Positions 1 to 9,537 of a stretch of 60,784 bases of DNA are shown in pieces. Under the pieces are notes generated by a model, which was not told the DNA's origin, ran no database searches, and was given only the letters and a program-made list of their open reading frames with translations. The position numbers and the translations under genes are program-made. The DNA is from Acidobacteriota bacterium (lineage in GTDB: Bacteria > Acidobacteriota > Vicinamibacteria > Vicinamibacterales > UBA8438), in the NCBI GenBank assembly GCA_021296475.1, contig JAGWAJ010000011.1:1-60784 (forward strand), in the 5' to 3' direction. Each line of letters starts with the position of its first letter. Position 1 is the first letter of the stretch.

Positions 1-179
1 GCGGAATGCGTGAGCCCCTCGGCCCGGTTGCACGTGGAGAGGACGACCACCTCGGCCGTCCCCGGCGTATCGGCCAGTGCGGCCAGCGCCGCCGGCACCC
101 CGCGCCTCGAGAAGTCCACCCGCTCGCGGAGATCGACCGGCGCGCTGTGATGGCTCACGCCGAGCAGAAACAGGTGCAT
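1..179 (-). CDS. hemA: Glutamyl-tRNA reductase, N-terminal fragment (cut by window edge)
   Basis: Catalyses NADPH-dependent reduction of glutamyl-tRNA to glutamate-1-semialdehyde, the first step of C5 haem synthesis. The ATG is at 179 on the minus strand. The readable N-terminus begins MHLFLLGVSHHSAPVDLRER, and further on reads VVVLSTCNRAE, which carries the catalytic Cys motif (S/T-C-N-R-x-E). It lies just downstream of the CcsA/HemX gene on the same strand, the usual hemX-hemA neighbourhood. Immediately after NRAE the translation becomes GLTHS instead of the expected I/L-Y. That stretch copies the non-coding bases at 211-239, so the last ~22 bases before the edge may not be genuine hemA. 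The gene identity is secure; the terminal bases are not. Confidence 0.85.
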   Translation of the reverse strand, partial: MHLFLLGVSHHSAPVDLRERVDFSRRGVPAALAALADTPGTAEVVVLSTCNRAEGLTHS

Positions 180-239
180 GTCGCGAGATCGCCGGCTCGA
201 GTCGTGCGATGCGGAATGCGTGAGCCCCTCGGACCGGTT
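1..239. repeat. Direct repeat at window edge (1-29 and 211-239)
   Basis: Bases 1-29 and 211-239 agree at 28 of 29 positions. The first copy interrupts the conserved HemA motif; the second lies in the gap between hemA and ccsA. It is either a genuine dispersed repeat or an assembly fold-back at a contig end. Confidence 0.7.
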
Positions 240-253
240 CGGAACCTCTCCTC

Positions 254-1078
254 TTAATAGAAGTTGTGCGTCTCGGTTCCGAAGTAGCCGATGGGCACGA
301 AGTTGAGCAGCAGGATGGCGAAGCCGGCGGTCGAAAGCCACGCCGCACGGCGGCCGCCCCACCCGAGCCGGGAACGCGCGACGATCCCGAACCCGTACAC
401 CAGCCAGCAGAGGACCACTATGAAGATCTTCGGATCGAGCGGCGACATCGCCTGCACCCGAGGATCGACCGCGCCGGGCTGAAGCTGGGCCGTCCAGATG
501 ACGCCGACGCCGATGCCGATGGTCAGGAACAACCAGCCGATGCCCACGGTGCGGCGGTTCATCGCGTCGAGCACCTGCAGGGACGGCAGGCGCGCGTAGA
601 ACACGCCCGGGTGCTTGGCCTTCAGCTCCTTGAACAGCAGCACGTAGGTCACGCTCACGACGCAGGCCAGGGCCAGGCTCGCGTAGGCGACGAGCAGCGA
701 GAAGACATGGATCTCGAACCAGCGGCTCTCGAGCACCGGAGGCCGGGCGGCCACGCTGTTGCCGAGAGCGGGGATCGTCTGCAGCACGACCATCAGGGGC
801 ACCAGGAAGATGCCCATCGAGCGCTCGTCGGCCGTCATCTCGGTATAGAGGTAGGCCAGCGCGAGAAGCCAGACGAACGCGGAGATCGCACCCGTCGTGC
901 CGACGAACGGGATGTGGCCCACCTGCATCGTCTGCATGCCGATGACGAACGTGTGCGCGAGCGCGCCGGCGACGAGGGTCAGGGTCGCCGTGGGGCCCCA
1001 CGTGCCGTCGGGACGCGCGAAATGGACGGCGTACGCGCCGCTGGCCGTCACGTAGAGCGCCAGGGGGATCGCGTTCAT
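254..1078 (-). CDS. CcsA/HemX-type cytochrome c assembly membrane protein
   Basis: A 274-residue polytopic inner-membrane protein of the CcsA/CcmC/HemX family, involved in haem handling for c-type cytochromes or in modulating HemA. At least seven hydrophobic segments are visible, for example around residues 60-75, 90-110, 125-150 and 175-195. The aromatic patch and conserved His positions (such as HVFSLLVAYASLA) fit the family. The ATG at 1078 follows the VWA gene by 21 bp, and hemA begins 75 bp downstream, so the genes are probably co-transcribed. Position next to hemA favours HemX; the sequence alone does not separate HemX from CcsA. Confidence 0.8.
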   Translation of the reverse strand: MNAIPLALYVTASGAYAVHFARPDGTWGPTATLTLVAGALAHTFVIGMQTMQVGHIPFVGTTGAISAFVWLLALAYLYTEMTADERSMGIFLVPLMVVLQTIPALGNSVAARPPVLESRWFEIHVFSLLVAYASLALACVVSVTYVLLFKELKAKHPGVFYARLPSLQVLDAMNRRTVGIGWLFLTIGIGVGVIWTAQLQPGAVDPRVQAMSPLDPKIFIVVLCWLVYGFGIVARSRLGWGGRRAAWLSTAGFAILLLNFVPIGYFGTETHNFY

Positions 1079-1090
1079 GAGCGTCTCGGG

Positions 1091-1109
1091 GCGGGGGCGT
1101 CACCCCCGC
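1091..1109 (-). other. GC hairpin between VWA gene and ccsA
   Basis: A 7-bp perfect stem (1091-1097 with 1103-1109) with a 5-nt loop spans the VWA stop codon. There is no T-tract, so it may act as an attenuator or mRNA-stability hairpin rather than a full terminator. Confidence 0.4.
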
Positions 1110-2038
1110 GGCGCGTAGTAACCCCGCTTCGTCCGCGCGGTCGCGCCCTCGCGCTCGACCTGCACGACGATGCGGCGCCACTGCCCGTTGCGGAGCGGGT
1201 TGGCCGAGATGTAGCCGACGGAGTACTGGCTGGAGAGCTCGTCCGAGATCTGCCGGTAGATGTCCGGAAGCTCGCTGACTTCGTCGGGGAAGAACGCGCG
1301 CCCGCCGGTCTCCTGCGCCAGTTGCCGGAGCACGAAGTCGGCTTCGCGGAAGCCGGTGCGCGCCCGGCGGTCCTCGGACTGCAAGCCGATCGAGTAGATG
1401 GCCGTCTCGGACCGCTTGGCGAGCTCGAGCACCTCCTCGAAACTGACGAGGCTCGACGTGTCCTCGCCGTCGGACAGGACGATGATCGCCTCGCGCCGGA
1501 CGTCTGCCTCGCGGAGCGGCGCTCGCGTGAGGTCCTTCAGGGAGATGTAGAGCGCGTTGTACAGCGAGGTCGAACCGCCCGCCGACGTCCGGCGGATGGC
1601 GGACTCGAGTTCGTCGACGTCGTTCGTGAAACCCTGCAGGACGTCGACGCGGCTGTCGAAGTCGATGATCTCGGCGAGGTCGTCGGGGCCGAGCCGTTGC
1701 GAGAAGCCGATCGCGGCTTCCTGCGCGGTCCCCATCTCCTCGTCCATGCTGGCGCTGGTGTCGATGAGCAGGGCGAGCGCTATCGGGAGCTGCGTGCGGG
1801 TGAAGAAGTTGATCTCCTGCCGGATGCCGTCCTCGTAGACCGCGAAGTCGTCCGGCTCGAGATCGGTCACGAAGCGCGTCTCCAGGTCGGTGACCGTCAC
1901 GCTGAGGGAGACGACATCCACGCCGGCCCGGAACTCGGGCGGTTGCGCCTGCTGCTGGGCACCGGCCGGCAGCGTCGCCGATCCCCAGCCGGCAGCGCCG
2001 GCGACGGCGATCAGGGCCGCGGTTGCCAGTCGGTTCAT
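1100..2038 (-). CDS. Secreted VWA-domain protein (acidobacterial VWFA-related family)
   Basis: A 312-residue protein with a signal peptide (MNRLATAALIAVAGAAGWGS, Ala-rich cleavage area near AGAQQ). An N-terminal beta-sandwich region (VVSLSVTVTDLETRFVTDL) of the acidobacterial VWFA-related type precedes a von Willebrand factor A domain from about residue 80. The metal-ion site DTSASMDEEM has an intact DxSxS, and LSDGEDTS supplies the distal Asp. The likely role is extracytoplasmic metal-dependent adhesion or a structural function; no enzymatic activity is implied. The start ATG at 2038 lies 2 bp after the stop of the upstream paralogue, so the two form one transcription unit. Confidence 0.85.
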   Translation of the reverse strand: MNRLATAALIAVAGAAGWGSATLPAGAQQQAQPPEFRAGVDVVSLSVTVTDLETRFVTDLEPDDFAVYEDGIRQEINFFTRTQLPIALALLIDTSASMDEEMGTAQEAAIGFSQRLGPDDLAEIIDFDSRVDVLQGFTNDVDELESAIRRTSAGGSTSLYNALYISLKDLTRAPLREADVRREAIIVLSDGEDTSSLVSFEEVLELAKRSETAIYSIGLQSEDRRARTGFREADFVLRQLAQETGGRAFFPDEVSELPDIYRQISDELSSQYSVGYISANPLRNGQWRRIVVQVEREGATARTKRGYYAPRG

Positions 2039-2040
2039 GG

Positions 2041-2961
2041 TCAATCCGCCTTCAGCGGCGTGCCGCGGGCGCTGAGCCCCGCCCGGTTGACTTCGACCTC
2101 GATGCGCTCCGGCGGAATGAGCGCGTCGGGACGGGCGTAGGTCACCAGATGCTGGTTGCGGAGCTCGGTCGCAAACTCCAGCAGGGCGTGCTCGACCCCG
2201 AGGCTCGTGAGCACGATCTCGCTCCGCCCGCCGGAATCGCGCGGGCCGCGCTCGAGCACCAGGTTGCGCTCCATCTCGGCCCGCTGGCGGCCGGCGTCGG
2301 CGAAGTCGGCGCGGCCCGCCGAGCCCCGGCCGGCCACGAGCAGGGTGTACACGGCGGCGCCGCTCTCCCGGACGCGCTCGAAGACCCGTCGCGATCGCAC
2401 GTTGCTGTAGTCGACGCCCTCGGTGGTCAGGGCCACGAGCACGGGGCGGGGCGACTCGCGGCGCGCGAAGCCCTCGGCCGCCTGCGCCATCGCGTCCAGG
2501 AGGTAGGCGGCCGACTGGGCGAATCCGAAGACCCCGCCCAGACCGTCCCGGAGGCGGGCGAGGCTCGTGGTGGAGCCGACCAGGATGCGTGGCGGTCCCC
2601 CGAAGCTGATCAGCGAGATCTCGTTCCCGTCGTGCATCGCCTCGAAGAAGGCCTCGAGCCCGGCGCGGAAGTCGCGCGTGGCGCGGGCCGCCGCCTGGGA
2701 CGTGTCGACGAGCACCGCGATCTGCCGTCCGCCGCCCGCGGGCTCGACGCGCAGCACCTCGCGCGAGGCTCCGTCCTCGCGGACCACGAAGTCGCGCGCG
2801 GCGAGGCCGTCGACGGGCTCGTCGTCGCCGTCGAGCACCGTCACGATCATCTGGCGCTCGACCGACTGCGCCCGCAGGCCGCCGACGGTCGCGGGCACGA
2901 CGGCGAGGGCGATGAAGGCCGCCATGCCGCCTGCGAACGACGCGCCTGAAATGCGTCGCAT
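2041..2961 (-). CDS. Secreted VWA-like protein with degenerate metal site
   Basis: A 306-residue paralogue of the downstream VWA protein. The start ATG at 2961 (MRRISGASFAGG) was chosen over an in-frame ATG 42 bp upstream because it opens directly onto a signal peptide and has AGGA seven bases before it. The VWA fold is recognisable (QIAVLVDTSQAAARATRDF, ending in ATELRNQHLVTYARP), but the metal motif reads DTSQA instead of DxSxS. Divalent metal binding is therefore doubtful. It is translated just ahead of the intact VWA gene, so the two may form a complementary pair. Function unknown. Confidence 0.75.
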   Translation of the reverse strand: MRRISGASFAGGMAAFIALAVVPATVGGLRAQSVERQMIVTVLDGDDEPVDGLAARDFVVREDGASREVLRVEPAGGGRQIAVLVDTSQAAARATRDFRAGLEAFFEAMHDGNEISLISFGGPPRILVGSTTSLARLRDGLGGVFGFAQSAAYLLDAMAQAAEGFARRESPRPVLVALTTEGVDYSNVRSRRVFERVRESGAAVYTLLVAGRGSAGRADFADAGRQRAEMERNLVLERGPRDSGGRSEIVLTSLGVEHALLEFATELRNQHLVTYARPDALIPPERIEVEVNRAGLSARGTPLKAD

Positions 2962-2985
2962 GAGGGAATCCTGTGTCTCGGCCGG

Positions 2986-2991
2986 AGTATA
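2986..2991 (-). promoter_or_regulatory. Putative -10 box for the VWA-ccsA-hemA unit
   Basis: TATACT on the minus strand (5/6 match to TATAAT), about 25 bp upstream of the ATG at 2961. No convincing -35 is visible. It shares the divergent gap with the nuo promoter. Confidence 0.4.
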
Positions 2992-3033
2992 GCAGTCCGC
3001 CACGGTCCGGGTCCGACGCCGGCACCCCGTTCC

Positions 3034-3062
3034 TTGACACTTCCCGTGGCGCGTGCAATACT
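3034..3062 (+). promoter_or_regulatory. Sigma-70-type promoter of the nuo operon
   Basis: A perfect TTGACA (3034-3039), a 17-bp spacer and AATACT (3057-3062). Predicted start of transcription is near 3069, giving a leader of about 75 nt before nuoA. Confidence 0.65.
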
Positions 3063-3143
3063 TCGCCCGGTTTTTCGGCCCGCACGTCGCGCCGTATCGC
3101 GGGAGCCGGGTCGCACCGGGTTAACCACGTTCCCGCAGCGACG

Positions 3144-3500
3144 ATGCCAGAAGCCTACATTCCGATTTTTCTCTTCATCCTCGTTGCGATCGGCTTCGCC
3201 ATCTTCACGCTGATGGTGTCGAAGCTGGTGCACGCGAGCCGCGTCAACAAGGTGAAGCTCGAGCCGTACGAGTGCGGCATCGAGCCGCTGACGGATGCCC
3301 GGGACCGCTACAGCGTTCGCTACTACCTGGTGGCGATGCTGTTCGTGATCTTCGACGTCGAGACCGTCTTCATGTTCCCGTGGGCCGTCATCATGGACGA
3401 GCTGGCGCTGTTCGGCCTCATCGAGATGCTCGTCTTCCTGTTCATTCTCGTCATCGGGTACGTGTACGCGTGGCGCAAGGGTGCGCTGGACTGGGCCTGA
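3144..3500 (+). CDS. nuoA: NADH-quinone oxidoreductase subunit A
   Basis: A 118-residue membrane subunit of respiratory complex I, part of the quinone-chamber region between the peripheral arm and NuoH. It has three transmembrane helices (residues ~5-28, 60-82, 88-108). The hallmark motif YECGIEPL, with its Cys at the quinone site, is followed by FVIFDVETVFMFPW, which holds the conserved acidic residues. ATG 3144 was chosen because it opens directly onto helix 1 and gives the normal family length. It is first in the operon; nuoC rather than nuoB follows 40 bp later. Confidence 0.93.
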   Translation: MPEAYIPIFLFILVAIGFAIFTLMVSKLVHASRVNKVKLEPYECGIEPLTDARDRYSVRYYLVAMLFVIFDVETVFMFPWAVIMDELALFGLIEMLVFLFILVIGYVYAWRKGALDWA

Positions 3501-3540
3501 CGGTGGGGAACGCCGATCGCAGACCGATGGCCGGTGTCCG

Positions 3541-4404
3541 ATGACCGACGACAAGAAGCCCGGCGCCGAGTCGCCTGACGAGGGCGGCGCCGCACCGGAT
3601 TCCGCCGCGCGCCCCGCGCCCGAGGCTGCGCGGCAATCGGAATCCGCACCTCCGGCCGCCGCCGAGTCGGCGGCAGCGTCGGCGAAATCCGCTGCGCCGA
3701 AGCCTGCGGCGGCGGCAGCGCCGGCGAAACCCGCTGCGCCGAAGCCTGCTGCGGCGAAGCCCGCTGCGGCCAGGCCCAAACCGAAGCCGAAGCCGCCGCC
3801 CGAGCCTCCCAAGGGCCCGCCCGATCCGCCGCCGCCGGAGGGAATGGAGGCGCCGATCGCGGTCGCGGCCGTCCAGGACGCGCTGCCGGGTGCGATCGAG
3901 GCCGTGTCCTACTGGGTCGGGGACTGGACCCTCATCGTCGCGCGCGAGCGGTTGCTCGAGGTGCTCGAGTTCCTCAAGACGGCCGAGGCCACGGCGTTCG
4001 ACTACTGCTCGGACGTGACCGCGACGGACTGGCCGCCGCGCGAGCGGCGATTCGACCTCATCTACTGTCTCTACTCGACGCGGCTGCGACACCGCATTCG
4101 GGTCAAGGCGCGCGTCGCCGAGGACGAAGAGGTGGAATCGGTGACCGGCCTTTGGCCCGCCGCCAACTGGCTCGAGCGCGAGGTGTTCGACCAGTTCGGG
4201 ATCAATATCGTGAATCATCCGGACCTGCGGCGCATCCTGATGCCCGACGAATGGCAGGGGTATCCGCAGCGCAAGGACTACCCTCTCGAGGGACCCGGCG
4301 AGCTGCTGATGGAGAACCCGCAGGACTGGCTGCGCGTGCGCAACCTGCCGGACGAGGCAGCGGACCTGCGGTCCGGCGCGGGCCCGGATTCGGAGATCGA
4401 ATAG
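3541..4404 (+). CDS. nuoC: NADH-quinone oxidoreductase subunit C with long N-terminal Ala/Pro/Lys extension
   Basis: The 30-kDa subunit of complex I, part of the hydrophilic connecting fragment near the quinone site. Of 287 residues, only about the last 185 are the conserved domain. It ends with the signature [10 protein letters not shown]...[26 protein letters not shown]. The first ~100 residues are low-complexity repeats of Ala, Pro and Lys ([19 protein letters not shown]), probably disordered. An internal ATG at 3844 preceded by GGAGGGA (spacing too short to be ideal) would give a family-sized protein and is the alternative start. It lies between nuoA and nuoD; nuoB is absent. Confidence 0.9.
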   Translation: MTDDKKPGAESPDEGGAAPDSAARPAPEAARQSESAPPAAAESAAASAKSAAPKPAAAAAPAKPAAPKPAAAKPAAARPKPKPKPPPEPPKGPPDPPPPEGMEAPIAVAAVQDALPGAIEAVSYWVGDWTLIVARERLLEVLEFLKTAEATAFDYCSDVTATDWPPRERRFDLIYCLYSTRLRHRIRVKARVAEDEEVESVTGLWPAANWLEREVFDQFGINIVNHPDLRRILMPDEWQGYPQRKDYPLEGPGELLMENPQDWLRVRNLPDEAADLRSGAGPDSEIE

Positions 4405-4420
4405 CCGAGACGGACGCACC

Positions 4421-5554
4421 ATGACGGTTCCCGCTCCCCGCGCCAGCACGAGCCAGTTCGATACCAACGAGCTGGTGATCAACATGGGGCCGCAGCATCC
4501 GAGCACGCACGGCGTGCTGCGGGTCGTGCTGCGGCTCGACGGCGAGCGCGTTCTCGACGCGGACTGCGTGATCGGCTACATCCATCGCGGCGTCGAGAAG
4601 CTGTGCGAAAACCGCGACTGGACGCACATCATCCTGCTGACCGACCGCATGGACTACGTGGCGGCCGCCACCAACAACCTCGGCTACGTCGAGGCGGTCG
4701 AGAAGCTGATGCAGATCGAGGTGCCGCGGCGGGCGCGGTACATCCGCACCATCCTCGCGGAGCTGCAGCGGATAGCCAGCCACTGCCTGTGGCTCGGCAC
4801 GCATGCCATGGACATCGGCGCCCTGACCGTGCTGCTGTATGCGTTCCGCGAGCGCGAGTTCGTGCTCGACCTGTTCGAAGAGTTCTGCGGGGCGCGTCTG
4901 ACCTACAACTCGATGCGCGTCGGCGGGCTGCCGCTCGACATTCCGCCGGGGTGGGACCGGAAGCTGCGGTCGTTCTGCGACCTGATGGAAGGGAAGCTGG
5001 ACGACTACGAGACGCTCCTGACGAACAATCGCATCTGGCTCAAGCGGACGCGCGACGTCGGGGTCATCTCGGGGGAGGAGGCGATCGGCCTGGGGCTCTG
5101 CGGCCCGCCGCTGCGCGGCTCGGGAGTTTCGCGCGACCTCCGCAAGGACGAGCCGAACGCCGCCTACGAGGAGTTCGACTTCGACATCCCGCTCGGCACG
5201 CGCGGCGACACCTACGACCGCTACCTGATCCGGATGGAAGAGTTCCGGCAGTCGATCCGCATCATCCGGCAGGGGCTCGACGGGCTTCCGGAAGGGCCCG
5301 TGATGGGCAAGGTGCCGCGCCTCCTCAAGCCGCCGGCCGGAGAGACCTATCACGCCATCGAGTCCCCGAAGGGCGAGCTCGGGTACTTCCTCGTGAGCGA
5401 CGGGAAGTCGACCAACCCCTACCGGTTCCGCGTCCGGCCGCCGTCGTTCTGCAACCTGCAGGGGCTCAAGCGGCTCGTCCGCGGGCACCTCGTGGCGGAC
5501 GTCGTGGCGCTGATCGGAACCATCGACATCGTGCTCGGCGAGGTCGATCGCTGA
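4421..5554 (+). CDS. nuoD: NADH-quinone oxidoreductase subunit D
   Basis: The 49-kDa hydrogenase-like subunit that forms the quinone-binding cavity with NuoB. It has 377 residues. The N-terminal [14 protein letters not shown] loop carries the conserved His that contacts the quinone headgroup. [17 protein letters not shown] and the C-terminal [15 protein letters not shown]...[12 protein letters not shown] are all present. The length is slightly short of the usual ~400 because of a compact N-terminus. It is a separate gene from nuoC, 16 bp downstream. Its obligatory partner NuoB is not encoded in this window. Confidence 0.93.
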   Translation: MTVPAPRASTSQFDTNELVINMGPQHPSTHGVLRVVLRLDGERVLDADCVIGYIHRGVEKLCENRDWTHIILLTDRMDYVAAATNNLGYVEAVEKLMQIEVPRRARYIRTILAELQRIASHCLWLGTHAMDIGALTVLLYAFREREFVLDLFEEFCGARLTYNSMRVGGLPLDIPPGWDRKLRSFCDLMEGKLDDYETLLTNNRIWLKRTRDVGVISGEEAIGLGLCGPPLRGSGVSRDLRKDEPNAAYEEFDFDIPLGTRGDTYDRYLIRMEEFRQSIRIIRQGLDGLPEGPVMGKVPRLLKPPAGETYHAIESPKGELGYFLVSDGKSTNPYRFRVRPPSFCNLQGLKRLVRGHLVADVVALIGTIDIVLGEVDR

Positions 5555-5579
5555 GCGCGCAGGATGTGATCACGGGAAC

Positions 5580-6578
5580 ATGCTCGACACCGTCGTCATC
5601 CCGTTGCTGAAGATTGCGGTTCTGGTCAATGCCGTCCTGGTCGCGGTGACCTTCCTCGTGCTGATGGAGCGGAAGGTGATCGCCTGGGCCCAGTCGCGGC
5701 TCGGCCCGATGCGCGTCGGGCCCTACGGCATCCTGCAGGCGCTCGCGGACCCCATCAAGCTGATCCTCAAGGAAGACATCACGCCGGTGAAGGCGGACCG
5801 GTACGTCTTCACGCTGGCGCCGATCATGAGCCTGGTGCCGGCGCTGGTCGTCTTCGCGGTCGTGCCGTTCGGACCGGATCCCCTCTACTACATCGGCGAC
5901 ATCAACGTCGGGCTCCTCTTCATCATCTCGGTGACGTCGATCGGCGTCTACGGCATCATCCTCGGCGGCTGGGCCTCGAACAGCAAGTACCCGCTGCTCG
6001 CCAGCCTGCGCGCCTCGGCGCAGCTCATCAGCTACGAGATCGCGGTGACGATGACGCTGGTCAGCGTCATCCTGACCACCGGCACCCTCAGCCTCGTCGG
6101 CATCGTGGAGGCGCAGCGGGAGAGCGGGATCTGGTTCGGGTTCATTCAGCCGGTCGCGCTCGTGCTGGTCTTCATCGGCGGGCTCGCCGAGACCAACCGC
6201 GCGCCGTTCGACCTGCCGGAAGCGGAGACGGAGCTGACGGGCGGGTTCCACACCGAGTACAGCGGGATGCGCTTCGCGCTGTTCTTCCTGGCCGAGTACG
6301 CCAACATGATCGTCATCTCGGCGGTCGTCGTGCTGATATTCTTCGGCGGCTGGCTGCGGCCGTTCCCGAACATCGCCTGGCTCGGCTTCCTCGACCTGTT
6401 GCCGGCCTGGATCTGGTTCGTCGGCAAGGTCTTCCTGTTCCTCTACGTGTTCATCTGGATCCGCGCCACGCTGCCGCGCTACCGCTACGACCAGTTGATG
6501 AGCCTCGGCTGGAAGGTGCTCATCCCGGTCGCGATCGGCAACCTCGTGGTGACCGGCGTGTTCAAGGTCGTGTTCTAG
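5580..6578 (+). CDS. nuoH: NADH-quinone oxidoreductase subunit H
   Basis: The 332-residue membrane subunit that links the quinone channel to the proton-pumping arm. It has eight predicted helices. Conserved stretches include ERKVIAWAQSRLGPMRVGPYGILQALADPIKLILKED near the N-terminus, the loop GLAETNRAPFDLPEAETELTGGFHTEYSGMRFALFFLAEY that lines the quinone tunnel, and the C-terminal RATLPRYRYDQLM. nuoI, which usually follows nuoH, is missing; nuoJ begins 12 bp after the stop. Confidence 0.95.
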   Translation: MLDTVVIPLLKIAVLVNAVLVAVTFLVLMERKVIAWAQSRLGPMRVGPYGILQALADPIKLILKEDITPVKADRYVFTLAPIMSLVPALVVFAVVPFGPDPLYYIGDINVGLLFIISVTSIGVYGIILGGWASNSKYPLLASLRASAQLISYEIAVTMTLVSVILTTGTLSLVGIVEAQRESGIWFGFIQPVALVLVFIGGLAETNRAPFDLPEAETELTGGFHTEYSGMRFALFFLAEYANMIVISAVVVLIFFGGWLRPFPNIAWLGFLDLLPAWIWFVGKVFLFLYVFIWIRATLPRYRYDQLMSLGWKVLIPVAIGNLVVTGVFKVVF

Positions 6579-6590
6579 GACAGGCAGGCG

Positions 6591-7118
6591 ATGGCCGAAG
6601 CTCTTCTCTTCTACACGCTGGCGGCGCTGATTCTGGGGCTCGGGGTGATGGTCGTCTCGGCGCGCAGCGCCGTGCACAGCGTGCTGTTCCTGGTGGTGAA
6701 CTTCCTGCTCGTGGCGGTGCTCTACGTAACGCTGAACGCGGAGTTCGTCGCCGTGATCCAGGTGCTGGTCTACGCGGGCGGAATCGTCGTCCTGTACCTG
6801 TTCGTCGTCATGCTCGTGAACCTGAAGCAGGCGCCCGAGCGCTTCTCGGACCCGAGGCGCCTCGCCCGGTCGGGCCTGGTGCTCGGCGGCGTGGTATTGG
6901 CCCTCATCGTCGTCGTTGTGTCGTCGTCGCTGCGCGCCGGCGCGGCGCCGGAGGGAACCCTCTCCGGCTTCGGGACGCCGTTCACGAGCGGCAACACCGA
7001 GCAGCTCGGATGGGTGCTCTACACCAGCTACCTCATCCCGTTCGAGCTGGCGTCGATGCTGCTGCTCGTCGCGATGGTCGGCGCCATCGTGCTGGCGAAG
7101 CGGCACCTGGGGGAGTAA
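6591..7118 (+). CDS. nuoJ: NADH-quinone oxidoreductase subunit J
   Basis: A 175-residue membrane subunit with five helices. The conserved segment VIQVLVYAGGIVVLYLFVVMLVNL is the helix that forms a pi-bulge and belongs to the proton-transfer axis. ATG 6591 lies just after nuoH, and the stop is 3 bp before nuoK. The C-terminal segment ASMLLLVAMVGAIVLAKR is typical of the family. Confidence 0.93.
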   Translation: MAEALLFYTLAALILGLGVMVVSARSAVHSVLFLVVNFLLVAVLYVTLNAEFVAVIQVLVYAGGIVVLYLFVVMLVNLKQAPERFSDPRRLARSGLVLGGVVLALIVVVVSSSLRAGAAPEGTLSGFGTPFTSGNTEQLGWVLYTSYLIPFELASMLLLVAMVGAIVLAKRHLGE

Positions 7119-7121
7119 CGC

Positions 7122-7430
7122 GTGCTCGAAATCACCCCGCTGCACTACAGCCTGCTCTCGGCGGCGCTGTTCATGATCGGCGTGATCGGCGTGCTGGTGC
7201 GCCGGAACGTGATCATCATCTTCATGTCGATCGAGCTCATCCTGAACGCTGTCAACATCAACCTGGTCGCGCTTTCGGACCAGCTTCAGGATCTGGCCGG
7301 GCAGGTGTTCGTCGTCTTCGTGATTGCGGTGGCTGCGGCGGAAGCCGCGGTCGGCCTCGGCATCATCATCGCCTTCTACCGCAACAAGGAGACGGTGAAC
7401 ATCGACGAGATTCAGATCATGCGGTGGTGA
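7122..7430 (+). CDS. nuoK: NADH-quinone oxidoreductase subunit K
   Basis: A 102-residue, three-helix membrane subunit related to MrpC/MnhC. Two buried glutamates needed for proton transfer are visible, in [18 protein letters not shown] and in [18 protein letters not shown]. The start is GTG at 7122, three bases after the nuoJ stop, so translation is probably coupled. Length and motifs are canonical. Confidence 0.94.
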   Translation: MLEITPLHYSLLSAALFMIGVIGVLVRRNVIIIFMSIELILNAVNINLVALSDQLQDLAGQVFVVFVIAVAAAEAAVGLGIIIAFYRNKETVNIDEIQIMRW

Positions 7431-7440
7431 CGCTGTTTCC

Positions 7441-9525
<2,085 letters not shown>

Positions 9526-9537
9526 CCGGACCATGCC

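Noticed and set aside
3573-3830. Repetitive Ala/Pro/Lys codons in nuoC as a separate repeat element
   Set aside because: It is in-frame low-complexity protein sequence rather than an independent DNA repeat.
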